A DNA stretch of 6,433 nucleotides from Methanosarcina sp. UBA402 (GTDB taxonomy: Archaea > Halobacteriota > Methanosarcinia > Methanosarcinales > Methanosarcinaceae): positions 1-6,433 of the forward strand of contig DADO01000158.1 of NCBI GenBank assembly GCA_002509325.1, given 5' to 3'. This document shows, piece by piece, positions 1-5,862 of the stretch; the first letter of the stretch is position 1, and each line of letters begins with the position of its first letter. The position numbers and the translations under genes were made by a program. The notes below the pieces were generated by a model. The model was not told the origin of the DNA. It saw only the letters and a list, made by a program, of their open reading frames with translations, and did no database searches.

Positions 1-11
1 TATTTTTGGTA

Positions 12-26
12 TTTTTTTTTTTTTTT
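12..26 (+). terminator. Oligo-T tract, possible archaeal terminator
   Basis: This is a run of 15 T residues, preceded by another T-rich stretch at 3-7. Archaeal RNA polymerase terminates at oligo-T tracts without needing a hairpin, so this could end a plus-strand transcript that enters from left of the window. The upstream gene is not visible, so the call rests on base composition alone. Confidence 0.3.
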
Positions 27-29
27 AAT

Positions 30-46
30 CGAGCGCGACCCGCTCG
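30..46. other. GC-rich hairpin
   Basis: CGAGCG (30-35) pairs with CGCTCG (41-46) around a five-base loop, a GC-rich island in very AT-rich DNA. A competing pairing exists between AATCGAG (27-33) and CTCGATT (55-61), so two alternative folds are possible. On the plus strand the T-tract precedes the hairpin rather than following it, and on the minus strand an A-tract follows, so it is not a classic hairpin-plus-U terminator in either direction. Confidence 0.45.
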
Positions 47-90
47 ACCTCTTTCTCGATTAAATTTTCAATAATTATTAATATTACGGA

Positions 91-176
91 CAATTTGTTC
101 TATAAAGCTTATCTATATCCTACTTAACTAATTATATGCTCATTTACGGACGAATTTAGGCAAATTGATCTAGAAA
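91..176 (+). repeat. Imperfect direct repeat CAAWTTGWTCTAnAAA
   Basis: Two 16-base units at 91-106 and 161-176 match at 13 of 16 positions. Both lie just after a TTACGGA sequence (immediately after it in the first case, ten bases after it in the second). A shorter third version, CAAATTGTTC, is at 275-284 inside one of the CTTAACCGA elements. Function unknown; these may be degenerate relatives of the same regulatory element. Confidence 0.3.
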
Positions 177-262
177 TAGAGTATATGAATTATTTTATTG
201 TATCCTGAGATGATTTCGCAGATTCAAAACCATTTGAAAGTTAAATACATAATCATTTGGAT

Positions 263-288
263 TCGGTTAAGATACAAATTGTTCCAAA
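263..288 (-). repeat. TTTGG-N12-CTTAACCGA element, copy 1
   Basis: On the minus strand this reads TTTGG, 12 bases, then CTTAACCGA. The core is 263-271 and the TTTGG part is 284-288. The bases after the core (AATCCAAATGATTATG) closely match those after copy 2, so similarity extends well beyond the nine-base core. The orientation is opposite to copies 2 and 4. Confidence 0.5.
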
Positions 289-363
289 CATATTACTTTC
301 ATCATAATTTTCGTCAACTACAAAATTGGATATCAATATGCAATTAGAATATGAGTAGTCAAT

Positions 364-389
364 TTTGGGTTAACAAAATCCTTAACCGA
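364..389 (+). repeat. TTTGG-N12-CTTAACCGA element, copy 2
   Basis: TTTGG is at 364-368 and CTTAACCGA at 381-389, with the same 12-base spacing as copies 1 and 4. The following bases, AATACAAATAAATTATG, nearly repeat the sequence after copy 1 with a one-base gap. Confidence 0.5.
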
Positions 390-437
390 ATACAAATAAA
401 TTATGATTAGAAAATATATATTTTTGTTCATGCGTCT

Positions 438-446
438 TCGGTTAAG
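438..446 (-). repeat. CTTAACCGA element, copy 3 (core only)
   Basis: The nine-base core CTTAACCGA is perfect on the minus strand, but the TTTGG part is not present at the 12-base spacing. It continues the alternating orientation of the series (minus, plus, minus, plus). Confidence 0.4.
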
Positions 447-582
447 TGATGAATCGTGATAATTACCTCCATTTCCACAACAGTTGTCAGATATTTGATT
501 CTATTGTATGCTGGAACGAGACATCGATTTCATGTAAATTGACCAAAATTTAAGATAGGCTTCTGGTACAAAATCGATAGTT

Positions 583-608
583 TTTGGCCAAGAGAATTCC
601 TTAACCGA
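583..608 (+). promoter_or_regulatory. TTTGG-N12-CTTAACCGA element, copy 4, next to the larA1 promoter
   Basis: TTTGG is at 583-587 and CTTAACCGA at 600-608, again 12 bases apart. The element ends 29 bases before the TTATATTG box of larA1, where archaeal activators commonly bind. A weaker look-alike, CTAAACCG (2163-2170), lies at almost the same distance before the larA2 TATA box (28 bases). A transcription-factor site is inferred from repetition and position; no known regulator is recognised. Confidence 0.45.
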
Positions 609-637
609 TGACCAATGAATTCTTTTTGAAGTTCAAG

Positions 638-645
638 TTATATTG
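638..645 (+). promoter_or_regulatory. TATA-like box of larA1
   Basis: TTATATTG followed by TTTACC starts 56 bases before the larA1 ATG. The same string, TTATATTGTTTA followed by C-containing sequence, occurs 54 bases before the larA2 ATG, so this segment is conserved between the paralogues in AT-rich DNA that otherwise differs. With archaeal spacing, transcription would start near 664-668 and give a leader of about 25-30 bases. Confidence 0.55.
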
Positions 646-693
646 TTTACCTATACGATTTTATAGCATTAATACGAAGACATCGGAATAATC

Positions 694-1956
694 ATGACTG
701 AAAATGTAAAAACGATTCCACTAGCGTTTGGATGTGGGGTTTCTGAGCTGAATATATCTGAGAAAAATATGTCCAGTATCATCCTGCCTTCGGAATCTAA
801 AATAAAGGAAGAAGGGACTTCCCTTATTAAAAGAGCGCTTGAAAACCCTATAAAAAGCAAAAGGCTTTCCGAGATTGTAAATCCTGATTCCAGGATTGCA
901 ATTATCGTAAGCGATGTTACGAGACCAACTCCTACTGAAAAAATTCTCCCTCCTCTACTTGAAGAGCTTTATCACGGAGGAGCAAAAAATGAGAATATCA
1001 CTATTGTCTTTGCTCTTGGGCTCCATCGTTTACAGACTGAAGAAGAGTGCCGGCAGCTTGTAGGGGAAGAAATTTTTGGAAAAATAAGGTGTGTCCAGCA
1101 CGACAGGGAAAGGTGCAGGCTGCTTGGAGAGACAAGTTTCGGAACGCCGGTAGAAATCTTTGAAGAAGTGATTGATGCTGACGTTATTATAAGCACAGGA
1201 ACACTGGAATTCCACTATTATGCAGGGTATGGAGGAGGAGGAAAGTCCATCCTTCCAGGGGTCAGTTCTGAAAGATCCATACTCTCGTTCCATAGTTTTT
1301 ATAGCAAACTCTTTGAAGGGGATCCTCTCTCAGGCAGAGTCGACAGTCCGGCAAGACAGAATATTGAGGAAGCTTCAAGAATCGCAGGCCTTGACTTTAT
1401 ACTTAATGTTATAACCAACAGCAAAAAAGAGATTGTAGCTGCCGTTGCAGGCGATTTTATCGAAGCCCACAGGAAAGGCACGGAATATGTCGATGCCATG
1501 TATAAGGTGCCTGTAGAGCCTGCGGATGCCGTAGTTGTCTCATGCGGGGGTTTTCCAAAGGATATCAACCTTTACCAGGCAACAAAATCCCTTGAGCATG
1601 CCATTCCTGCTGTAAAAGAAGGGGGTTCCATTATCCTTGTAGCCGAATGTGCTGAAGGAATAGGAAACAAAATTTACGAATGCTGGAACAGGGAGTGTAG
1701 GGCTCCTGAAGACGCAGTAGAGCGTTTCAGGAATTGTTTTGAGTTCGGCGGGCATAAAGCTGCTATTGTCGGGAGGGCTGCAAAAAAATTCAAACTTTAC
1801 CTTGTCTCAAAGCTTCCTGAAGCTGAAAGCAAAAGAGCCTTTTTTACGCCAGCAAAAAGTATAGAAGAAGCCCTTGAAAAGGTTCTTTCAGAAAAACCAG
1901 GGGCTAAAATTCATGTAATGCCTCATGGAGGCTGTACCCAGCCTGTAAAAAAGTAA
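694..1956 (+). CDS. larA: LarA-family nickel-pincer 2-hydroxyacid racemase/epimerase, diverged paralogue 1
   Basis: A 420-residue cytosolic protein of the LarA (DUF2088) family, which interconverts 2-hydroxy acid stereoisomers by hydride transfer through a nickel-pincer nucleotide. All key residues of Lactobacillus LarA have counterparts: D74 and R77 in SDVTRP, H111 in ALGLHR (LarA H108), H174 in EFHYYAG, K184 in GGGGK (the cofactor-linking lysine), H200 (nickel ligand), and Y294, Q295, K298 in YQATK. Length is normal for the family. The N-terminal cofactor domain covers roughly residues 1-270, with a smaller C-terminal domain after it. Oddities against its neighbour: GGGGK replaces GGAK, and the segment after H200 (SFYSKLFEGDPL) is three residues longer. 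The ATG is chosen because the N-terminus aligns with the paralogue; a weak GGA lies six bases upstream. Substrate unknown: lactate, malate, sulfolactate or another hydroxy acid are all possible. LarB, LarC and LarE are not in this window. Confidence 0.88.
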   Translation: MTENVKTIPLAFGCGVSELNISEKNMSSIILPSESKIKEEGTSLIKRALENPIKSKRLSEIVNPDSRIAIIVSDVTRPTPTEKILPPLLEELYHGGAKNENITIVFALGLHRLQTEEECRQLVGEEIFGKIRCVQHDRERCRLLGETSFGTPVEIFEEVIDADVIISTGTLEFHYYAGYGGGGKSILPGVSSERSILSFHSFYSKLFEGDPLSGRVDSPARQNIEEASRIAGLDFILNVITNSKKEIVAAVAGDFIEAHRKGTEYVDAMYKVPVEPADAVVVSCGGFPKDINLYQATKSLEHAIPAVKEGGSIILVAECAEGIGNKIYECWNRECRAPEDAVERFRNCFEFGGHKAAIVGRAAKKFKLYLVSKLPEAESKRAFFTPAKSIEEALEKVLSEKPGAKIHVMPHGGCTQPVKK

Positions 1957-2020
1957 GAAGATAAATAGCTGTAGGTAAAAAGCAGAAAGCAAAATAAGAA
2001 TTCATGAGAACTCAAGAGAA

Positions 2021-2092
2021 GAATCTACAAGAAAAGTAAGCGCAGAATCTACAAGAAAGGTGAGCGCAGAATCTACAAGAAAAGTAAAATAA
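2021..2092 (+). repeat. 24-base tandem repeat, about 2.8 copies
   Basis: Units start at 2021, 2045 and 2069 with GAATCTACAAGAAA; the third unit matches for 19 bases and then diverges. The second differs from the first by two A-to-G changes. The unit length is a multiple of three, and one frame stays open from 1979 to a TAA at 2090-2092, reading ESTRKVSA repeatedly; both changes are silent in that frame. No ATG precedes it in frame, so I do not call it a gene. The rest of the larA1-larA2 spacer (1957-2252) has no gene and no strong T-tract after larA1, so read-through into larA2 is possible. Confidence 0.75.
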
Positions 2093-2162
2093 GGATCCCT
2101 GTGGTAGGCGAGATCAGCAAGTTCAATAGCCAGTATTCCTGATCTATGGTTGAGCAATAGAT

Positions 2163-2170
2163 CTAAACCG
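2163..2170 (+). promoter_or_regulatory. Degenerate CTTAACCG-like box before the larA2 promoter
   Basis: CTAAACCG differs at one base from the repeated CTTAACCG core, and its start is 36 bases before the larA2 TATA-like box; the larA1 equivalent is 38 bases before its box. The TTTGG half is not convincingly present. This could be chance in AT-rich DNA. Confidence 0.25.
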
Positions 2171-2198
2171 CAGATTTGAACTGCCTTTACAGCATATT

Positions 2199-2206
2199 TT
2201 ATATTG
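2199..2206 (+). promoter_or_regulatory. TATA-like box of larA2
   Basis: TTATATTGTTTATCC begins 54 bases before the larA2 ATG and is nearly identical to the segment before larA1. This implies that the duplication included the promoter and that larA2 can be transcribed on its own. The predicted start of transcription is near 2225-2229. Confidence 0.55.
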
Positions 2207-2252
2207 TTTATCCGTATATTTTTCAGAAACAGGTAAAAGCGTCGGCAGGAAC

Positions 2253-3512
2253 ATGACTAAAAAAATAAAGAAGATTTCAGTGGCTTTTGGAAGCTCGACA
2301 ATAGAGCTGGATATTCCAGAGAGAAACATCTCCAGTGTTATTTTGCCCTCTGAACCTGAAAAAAGGAAAGAAGCAGCTTTTTTGGTTAAAAAAGCGCTTG
2401 AAAATCCCATAAATAGCAGACGGCTTTCAGAGATTATAAACCCAAATACCAGGATCGTAATTATCGTAAGCGATGTTACCAGGCCAACCCCTACTGCAAA
2501 GTTTCTTCCACTTTTGCTTGAAGAACTTTATCTTGGAGGGGCAAAGGACGAGAACATTACTATTGTTTTTGCCCTTGGGCTTCACCGGAACCAGAGTGCA
2601 GAAGAATCTAGAAAATTGGTTGGAGAGGAAGTCTATGAAAAAATTCGCTGCATTCAGCACGATACCAATAGATGTAGACATATTGGAATAACCTCTCGTG
2701 GAACCCCGATTGAGATATTTGAAGATGTTCTGGATGCCGATGTTATTATAGGGACCGGAAGCATCGAATTCCATTACTACGCAGGATACAGCGGAGGAGC
2801 AAAGTCAGTGCTGCCTGGCGTTAGCTCACAAGAGGCAGTTATCACAAACCATAAAATGATGATTGACGAAAAAGCTGTTTCCGGAAGGGTGGACAGCCCT
2901 GTCAGGCAGGACATGGAAGAAGCCGCAAAAGTTGCTGGTCTTGCTTTCATCCTGAATGTGGTGCTTGACAGCAAAAAAGAGATAGTAGCCGCCGTTGCAG
3001 GTGATTTTATAGAAGCCCACAGGAAAGGCGTGGAGGTTGTGGATTCCATGTACAAGGTGCCTGTAGAGCCTGCCGATGCAGTAATAGTTTCCTGCGGAGG
3101 CTTTCCGAAAGATATCAACCTTTTCCAGGCAAACAAGGCACTTGACCATGCAACCCAGGCCGTGAAAGAAGGAGGCTCCATTATCCTTGTAGCCGAGTGC
3201 GCAGAAGGAATAGGGAACCAGGTCTATGAATGCTGGAACAGAGAATGCCAGAACCCTGAGGATGCAATCGAGCGTTTCAAACAATGTTTTGAGTTCGGGG
3301 GCCACAGGACCGCAATCATTGCAAAGGTTTCTAAAAAATTCAGGCTTTACCTGGTATCAAAACTTTCAGATGAACAGACAAAAACCGCATTCTTTATTCC
3401 AATGCCAGATGTAAAGACCGCTTTATCTGCAGTGCTCTCGGAAAATCCTGACGCAAAGATTCACCTTATGCCTCATGGAGGGCAGACTCTGCCGGTCAGA
3501 AAAAATAACTGA
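2253..3512 (+). CDS. larA: LarA-family nickel-pincer 2-hydroxyacid racemase/epimerase, paralogue 2
   Basis: A 419-residue protein about 70% identical (counted by eye) to the upstream paralogue, so the pair is a tandem duplication. It has the more typical family sequence: GYSGGAKSVLPG around K184, and NHKMM at the nickel-ligand histidine H200. D74, R77, H111, H174, Q292 and K295 are also conserved. Where paralogue 1 and LarA have tyrosine (Y294), this copy has phenylalanine (F291 in LFQANK), a position near the bound substrate in LarA, so the two may prefer different substrates. A conserved Cys-rich stretch ECWNREC (326-332) is shared by both. The ATG is supported by AGGA just upstream (close spacing of two bases) and by alignment of the N-termini. 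It has its own promoter and a 296-base spacer from larA1, and converges on the symporter gene with 66 bases between stop codons. Substrate unknown; racemase or epimerase chemistry is very likely. Confidence 0.9.
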   Translation: MTKKIKKISVAFGSSTIELDIPERNISSVILPSEPEKRKEAAFLVKKALENPINSRRLSEIINPNTRIVIIVSDVTRPTPTAKFLPLLLEELYLGGAKDENITIVFALGLHRNQSAEESRKLVGEEVYEKIRCIQHDTNRCRHIGITSRGTPIEIFEDVLDADVIIGTGSIEFHYYAGYSGGAKSVLPGVSSQEAVITNHKMMIDEKAVSGRVDSPVRQDMEEAAKVAGLAFILNVVLDSKKEIVAAVAGDFIEAHRKGVEVVDSMYKVPVEPADAVIVSCGGFPKDINLFQANKALDHATQAVKEGGSIILVAECAEGIGNQVYECWNRECQNPEDAIERFKQCFEFGGHRTAIIAKVSKKFRLYLVSKLSDEQTKTAFFIPMPDVKTALSAVLSENPDAKIHLMPHGGQTLPVRKNN

Positions 3513-3564
3513 TAACTTCCTAAAAAGAACAGGAAATAAAGGAAGCAAAACTAAAAAATAATGT

Positions 3565-3599
3565 GCGGAGGTGCAGGCTTAAATGCCTGCCGAATCCGC
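3565..3599. terminator. Hairpin with T-rich flanks between convergent genes, probable bidirectional terminator
   Basis: GCAGGC (3573-3578) pairs with GCCTGC (3585-3590) around a six-base loop containing the symporter stop codon; a second helix, GCGGA (3565-3569) with TCCGC (3595-3599), extends it across a small internal loop. On the minus strand it is followed by TTATTTTTTAGTTTT (about 3546-3560), fitting termination of the symporter transcript. On the plus strand it is followed by CTTTTTCTGAGTTTTCTTC (3614-3632), which could stop the larA2 transcript inside the 3' end of the symporter gene. Termination itself is inferred. Confidence 0.5.
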
Positions 3600-5240
3600 T
3601 GCACTGCTTGATACTTTTTCTGAGTTTTCTTCATCTTCGTCTTCAAACCTGCGCCTGAAAGCCTTTTTAAGGAACTCTGGCGAGAACTGGGGGGTCATAA
3701 GGCTTACTACAATCAGGACAAGGAAAGACAGTGGAGTTGCGATCATGATCGGATCCACAAGAGGCCAGATGCCTGCAAGTAAAGTTTCCTTGCCGAAAAT
3801 TGCCTGGCAGATTCCCAGAGGCACTGCTTCTTTTGCATGGATAAAGACCAGCCAGAAGAGACTGCTTATTGAGCCAACAACAAGACTTGCGATTGCTCCG
3901 GCTTTTGTTGTACGTTTCCAGAACAGTGCTCCAATGTAAAGGGGCAGGAAGGCAGATGTGCACAGGCCCATGAACATGGCAGTAGCTCTTGCAATGATGC
4001 TTCCGGGGAGGATGTAAGCCAGAATAACTGCCACCACAATGGTAAAGGCAATTCCCATTTTTGTAACATGGACTGTGCTTACGCCGGACTTGCCTTTCAT
4101 AAGACCGTGCTGGTAAACGTCGTACCCTATGGCTGTACCCATGGTGTGGAACTGGGCAGCTGCAGTAGACATTGCTGCTGAGAGCAGGCTTAGCATGAAA
4201 ATGGCTACAAACATCTCAGGCAATGCGTTGTTAAGGTATGCGGGAATTATAAGGTCTGTATTTCCTCCCGGAACCGCCTCAAGGGCAATCTTTCCTGTAG
4301 TCCTGTAAAAGTATACGTTAGAAAGGGCTCCCACAACATATGCGACTCCTGCCATCATAAGAAGGAAGGGGCCTCCTACAGCAACTGCTCTTTTCAAAGA
4401 ACGGTCGTCTTTCACAGTCATGAATCTGACTGCAAGCTGTGGCTGTGCAAGTGCTCCTATTCCTACTCCCATTATAATTGTGGAAACCATTGTCCACCAG
4501 ATTGAGGAGTTAAAAGCCGGCATTGCAGTCCAGCCCCTATGACCTTGCTCAACAAGCGCCTGAGGCACAAGGTTTGCCATGTTAGTAAGCGCCTGGTGGG
4601 CTTCTACGACTCCTCCCAGTTTGCTGTAGGTAAAAACCAGCAGAAAGGTCATTCCTATCAGCATAATACTGGCCTGCATCGCATCCACGTACATTACAGA
4701 GAGGAGACCGCCTTTAATCACATAAAAAGCAATAATAACGGTAAAGATCAGAAGAGCAAAATTGTAGTTTATCCCAAGTGTAGTCTCAAGAAACCGGCCT
4801 GCTCCTATTATTACGCTTGCAGCGTAAAGCGGCATGAAAACCGCTACAATAAGCCCGGAAAAGGCTTGAATAAACCTGGATTGGAAGCGTTTTCCTATAA
4901 ATTCAGGGTAAGTAATGGCTCCAAGGTTTAGCCCCATGCGCCGGGTCCCAGGCCCAAAGACTACGAAGGCAATGAAAATCCCAAAAAAGATATTCATGAA
5001 GACAAGCCACAAAAGGCCCATTCCTGTGGAAGCGGCTACCCCTCCGAATCCTATAATTGCAGAAGTACTGATAAACGCAGCTCCGTATGAGAGAGCCATA
5101 ATTGCCGGAGGTACACGTCGGCCTGCAAGCATATACCCATCAATCTGGGAGTTTTTTTTATACCCCAGACGGGCAACATAGAAAGTTAATGCAAAGTAAA
5201 TAACGACAAGAAGGATAAGAGTTGAAGTACTGACTGCCAT
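3579..5240 (-). CDS. Sodium:solute symporter (SSS family), substrate unknown
   Basis: A 553-residue polytopic membrane protein of the SSS family (LeuT fold), which couples solute uptake to Na+ entry. About 13 hydrophobic helices can be picked out, near residues 6-22, 45-66, 74-95, 122-146, 158-176, 185-204, 245-265, 286-308, 341-372, 395-415, 418-440, 446-466 and 494-514. Family marks include the GGLLSVMYVDAMQ stretch (177-189) and SAAMSTAAAQ (354-363), where S358 and T359 correspond to the Na+-binding Ser/Thr pair of PutP-type carriers. The C-terminus ends in a charged cytoplasmic tail (RRRFEDEDEENSEK). The start is supported by GGAG nine bases before the ATG. It is the second gene of an operon with a small accessory protein 95 bases upstream. 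Substrate cannot be read from sequence; an organic acid or amino acid is typical, and the adjacent racemases make a hydroxy acid worth testing. Confidence 0.9.
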   Translation of the reverse strand: MAVSTSTLILLVVIYFALTFYVARLGYKKNSQIDGYMLAGRRVPPAIMALSYGAAFISTSAIIGFGGVAASTGMGLLWLVFMNIFFGIFIAFVVFGPGTRRMGLNLGAITYPEFIGKRFQSRFIQAFSGLIVAVFMPLYAASVIIGAGRFLETTLGINYNFALLIFTVIIAFYVIKGGLLSVMYVDAMQASIMLIGMTFLLVFTYSKLGGVVEAHQALTNMANLVPQALVEQGHRGWTAMPAFNSSIWWTMVSTIIMGVGIGALAQPQLAVRFMTVKDDRSLKRAVAVGGPFLLMMAGVAYVVGALSNVYFYRTTGKIALEAVPGGNTDLIIPAYLNNALPEMFVAIFMLSLLSAAMSTAAAQFHTMGTAIGYDVYQHGLMKGKSGVSTVHVTKMGIAFTIVVAVILAYILPGSIIARATAMFMGLCTSAFLPLYIGALFWKRTTKAGAIASLVVGSISSLFWLVFIHAKEAVPLGICQAIFGKETLLAGIWPLVDPIMIATPLSFLVLIVVSLMTPQFSPEFLKKAFRRRFEDEDEENSEKVSSSAADSAGI

Positions 5241-5335
5241 AAAAAATAACTCCAGAATAGTTTCAGCTACTGTTTTTCCTCAGGCATTACTAGAAAGGTT
5301 TGACTGGAATGAGTTTAGTAAATCCTGTACCCATT

Positions 5336-5497
5336 TTACTGATCTTGAGTCACCTGTTTCTGAGCAGTGCTTTTTACTGTCTGTTCTTCTTTCTCCTCTC
5401 TCCAATTTAACATTCCATAAACCATACACCCGAGTGCACTAAATACACAAGCAAGATATGCAAGCCAGATTTGCGGATCATCTATTCCTAATACCAT
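5336..5497 (-). CDS. Small single-helix membrane protein, symporter accessory protein
   Basis: A 53-residue protein starting MVLGIDDPQIWLAYLACV. It has an acidic short N-terminus with a DP motif, one transmembrane helix (about residues 10-30, ending YGMLNW), and a polar, charged C-terminal tail. It matches the pattern of the small accessory proteins encoded directly upstream of SSS symporters in methanogens and some bacteria (known association; molecular role unclear). AGAAGGTG about six bases before the ATG is a good ribosome-binding site. It lies on the same strand as the symporter with 95 bases between the genes and no terminator seen, so co-transcription is likely. It probably acts in the membrane with the symporter as a subunit or stability factor, which is inferred. 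Confidence 0.82.
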   Translation of the reverse strand: MVLGIDDPQIWLAYLACVFSALGCMVYGMLNWREEKEEQTVKSTAQKQVTQDQ

Positions 5498-5531
5498 CTA
5501 CTACACCTTCTAGAAAAATATCCTGACATTA

Positions 5532-5559
5532 GTTAACATGATACTTGTTAGCATTGTAC
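5532..5559. repeat. Imperfect direct repeat at the predicted symporter transcription start
   Basis: GTTAACATGATAC (5532-5544) and GTTAGCATTGTAC (5547-5559) match at 10 of 13 positions with a 15-base period. On the minus strand they cover the predicted start of transcription and early leader of the symporter operon, a typical place for a repressor to bind. No regulator is recognised; the match may be chance. Confidence 0.25.
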
Positions 5560-5574
5560 ATTAACGCTTTTTGT

Positions 5575-5582
5575 TATTTAAA
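5575..5582 (-). promoter_or_regulatory. TATA box of the symporter operon
   Basis: On the minus strand this reads TTTAAATA, a strong archaeal TATA match, about 78 bases upstream of the small protein's ATG. Expected transcription start is near 5550, giving a leader of roughly 50 bases. No clear BRE is seen upstream (AATATG). Confidence 0.5.
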
Positions 5583-5637
5583 CATATTGAGTAAAACAAA
5601 TTACAGTATCAAGTAAATTTACAAATTATAAAATTAG

Positions 5638-5862
5638 TTTAGCCAGATATCCTCAGTAGATTTGGTGAAAAACAAGTCGATTGGGTATTCAAAGGCGATT
5701 ATTGCCCTGACAAGAAAAATTGCAACAATTATCTGGCATCTGATTACAAACAAGGAGATATATGAAGATGAAACTGGATATAAAAAGAAGGAAATTCAGA
5801 AGAGAAAAATTGTTGAGACCGAGATATTCTCAGTTGATGAACGAATCAAAAATAATGAGTGA
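5638..5862 (+). pseudogene. IS110-like transposase remnant, C-terminal fragment
   Basis: The frame is open from 5638 to a TGA at 5860-5862. The stretch SKAIIALTRKIATIIWHLIT resembles the conserved C-terminal helix of IS110/IS1111-type transposases (a pattern of K-A-I-x-A-x-A-x-K-I-x-x-I-I-W-x-M-L), followed by a charged tail with ETGYKKKEIQKRK. The only in-frame starts are non-ATG (TTG at 5662), and the catalytic N-terminal RuvC-like domain and Ser domain are absent, so this is a truncated relic. A shift to the next frame near 5850 would extend it into IMSEIYVIVINNEREY. The family call is from memory of motifs; the boundary with the following ISL3-like remnant is unclear. Confidence 0.55.

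Larger units (their letters stand above)
1..693. other. Long AT-rich intergenic region
   Basis: No convincing coding region is present in any frame. The stretch contains a T-tract, a GC-rich hairpin, a CAAWTTGWTC direct repeat, several copies of a CTTAACCGA-type box, and the promoter of the first larA paralogue; these are listed separately. The rest is low-complexity AT-rich sequence in which I see nothing recognisable. Such long leaders are common in Methanosarcina genomes (family knowledge). A role as an extended regulatory region for larA1 is inferred. Confidence 0.7.

Noticed and set aside
263..608. CRISPR-like array from the repeated CTTAACCGA boxes
   Set aside because: The repeats are short, alternate in orientation and are unevenly spaced (about 56-163 bases), unlike a CRISPR array.
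1260..1340. Possible frameshift in larA1 explaining the divergent segment after H200
   Set aside because: Neither alternative frame restores the paralogue's sequence, H200 is kept in place, and the downstream sequence continues normally, so real divergence is more likely.
2004..2039. ATG-started 11-codon mini-frame in the larA spacer
   Set aside because: Too short, without a ribosome-binding site, and overlapping the tandem repeat in a different frame.
2826..3305. Long minus-strand open frame of 159 residues opposite larA2
   Set aside because: It lies entirely inside a well-supported larA paralogue; the sequence is typical of an antisense frame and resembles no known protein.
4539..4931. 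Plus-strand open frame of 130 residues opposite the symporter
   Set aside because: It is antisense to a conserved 13-helix transporter, has an unlikely composition and no convincing ribosome-binding site.
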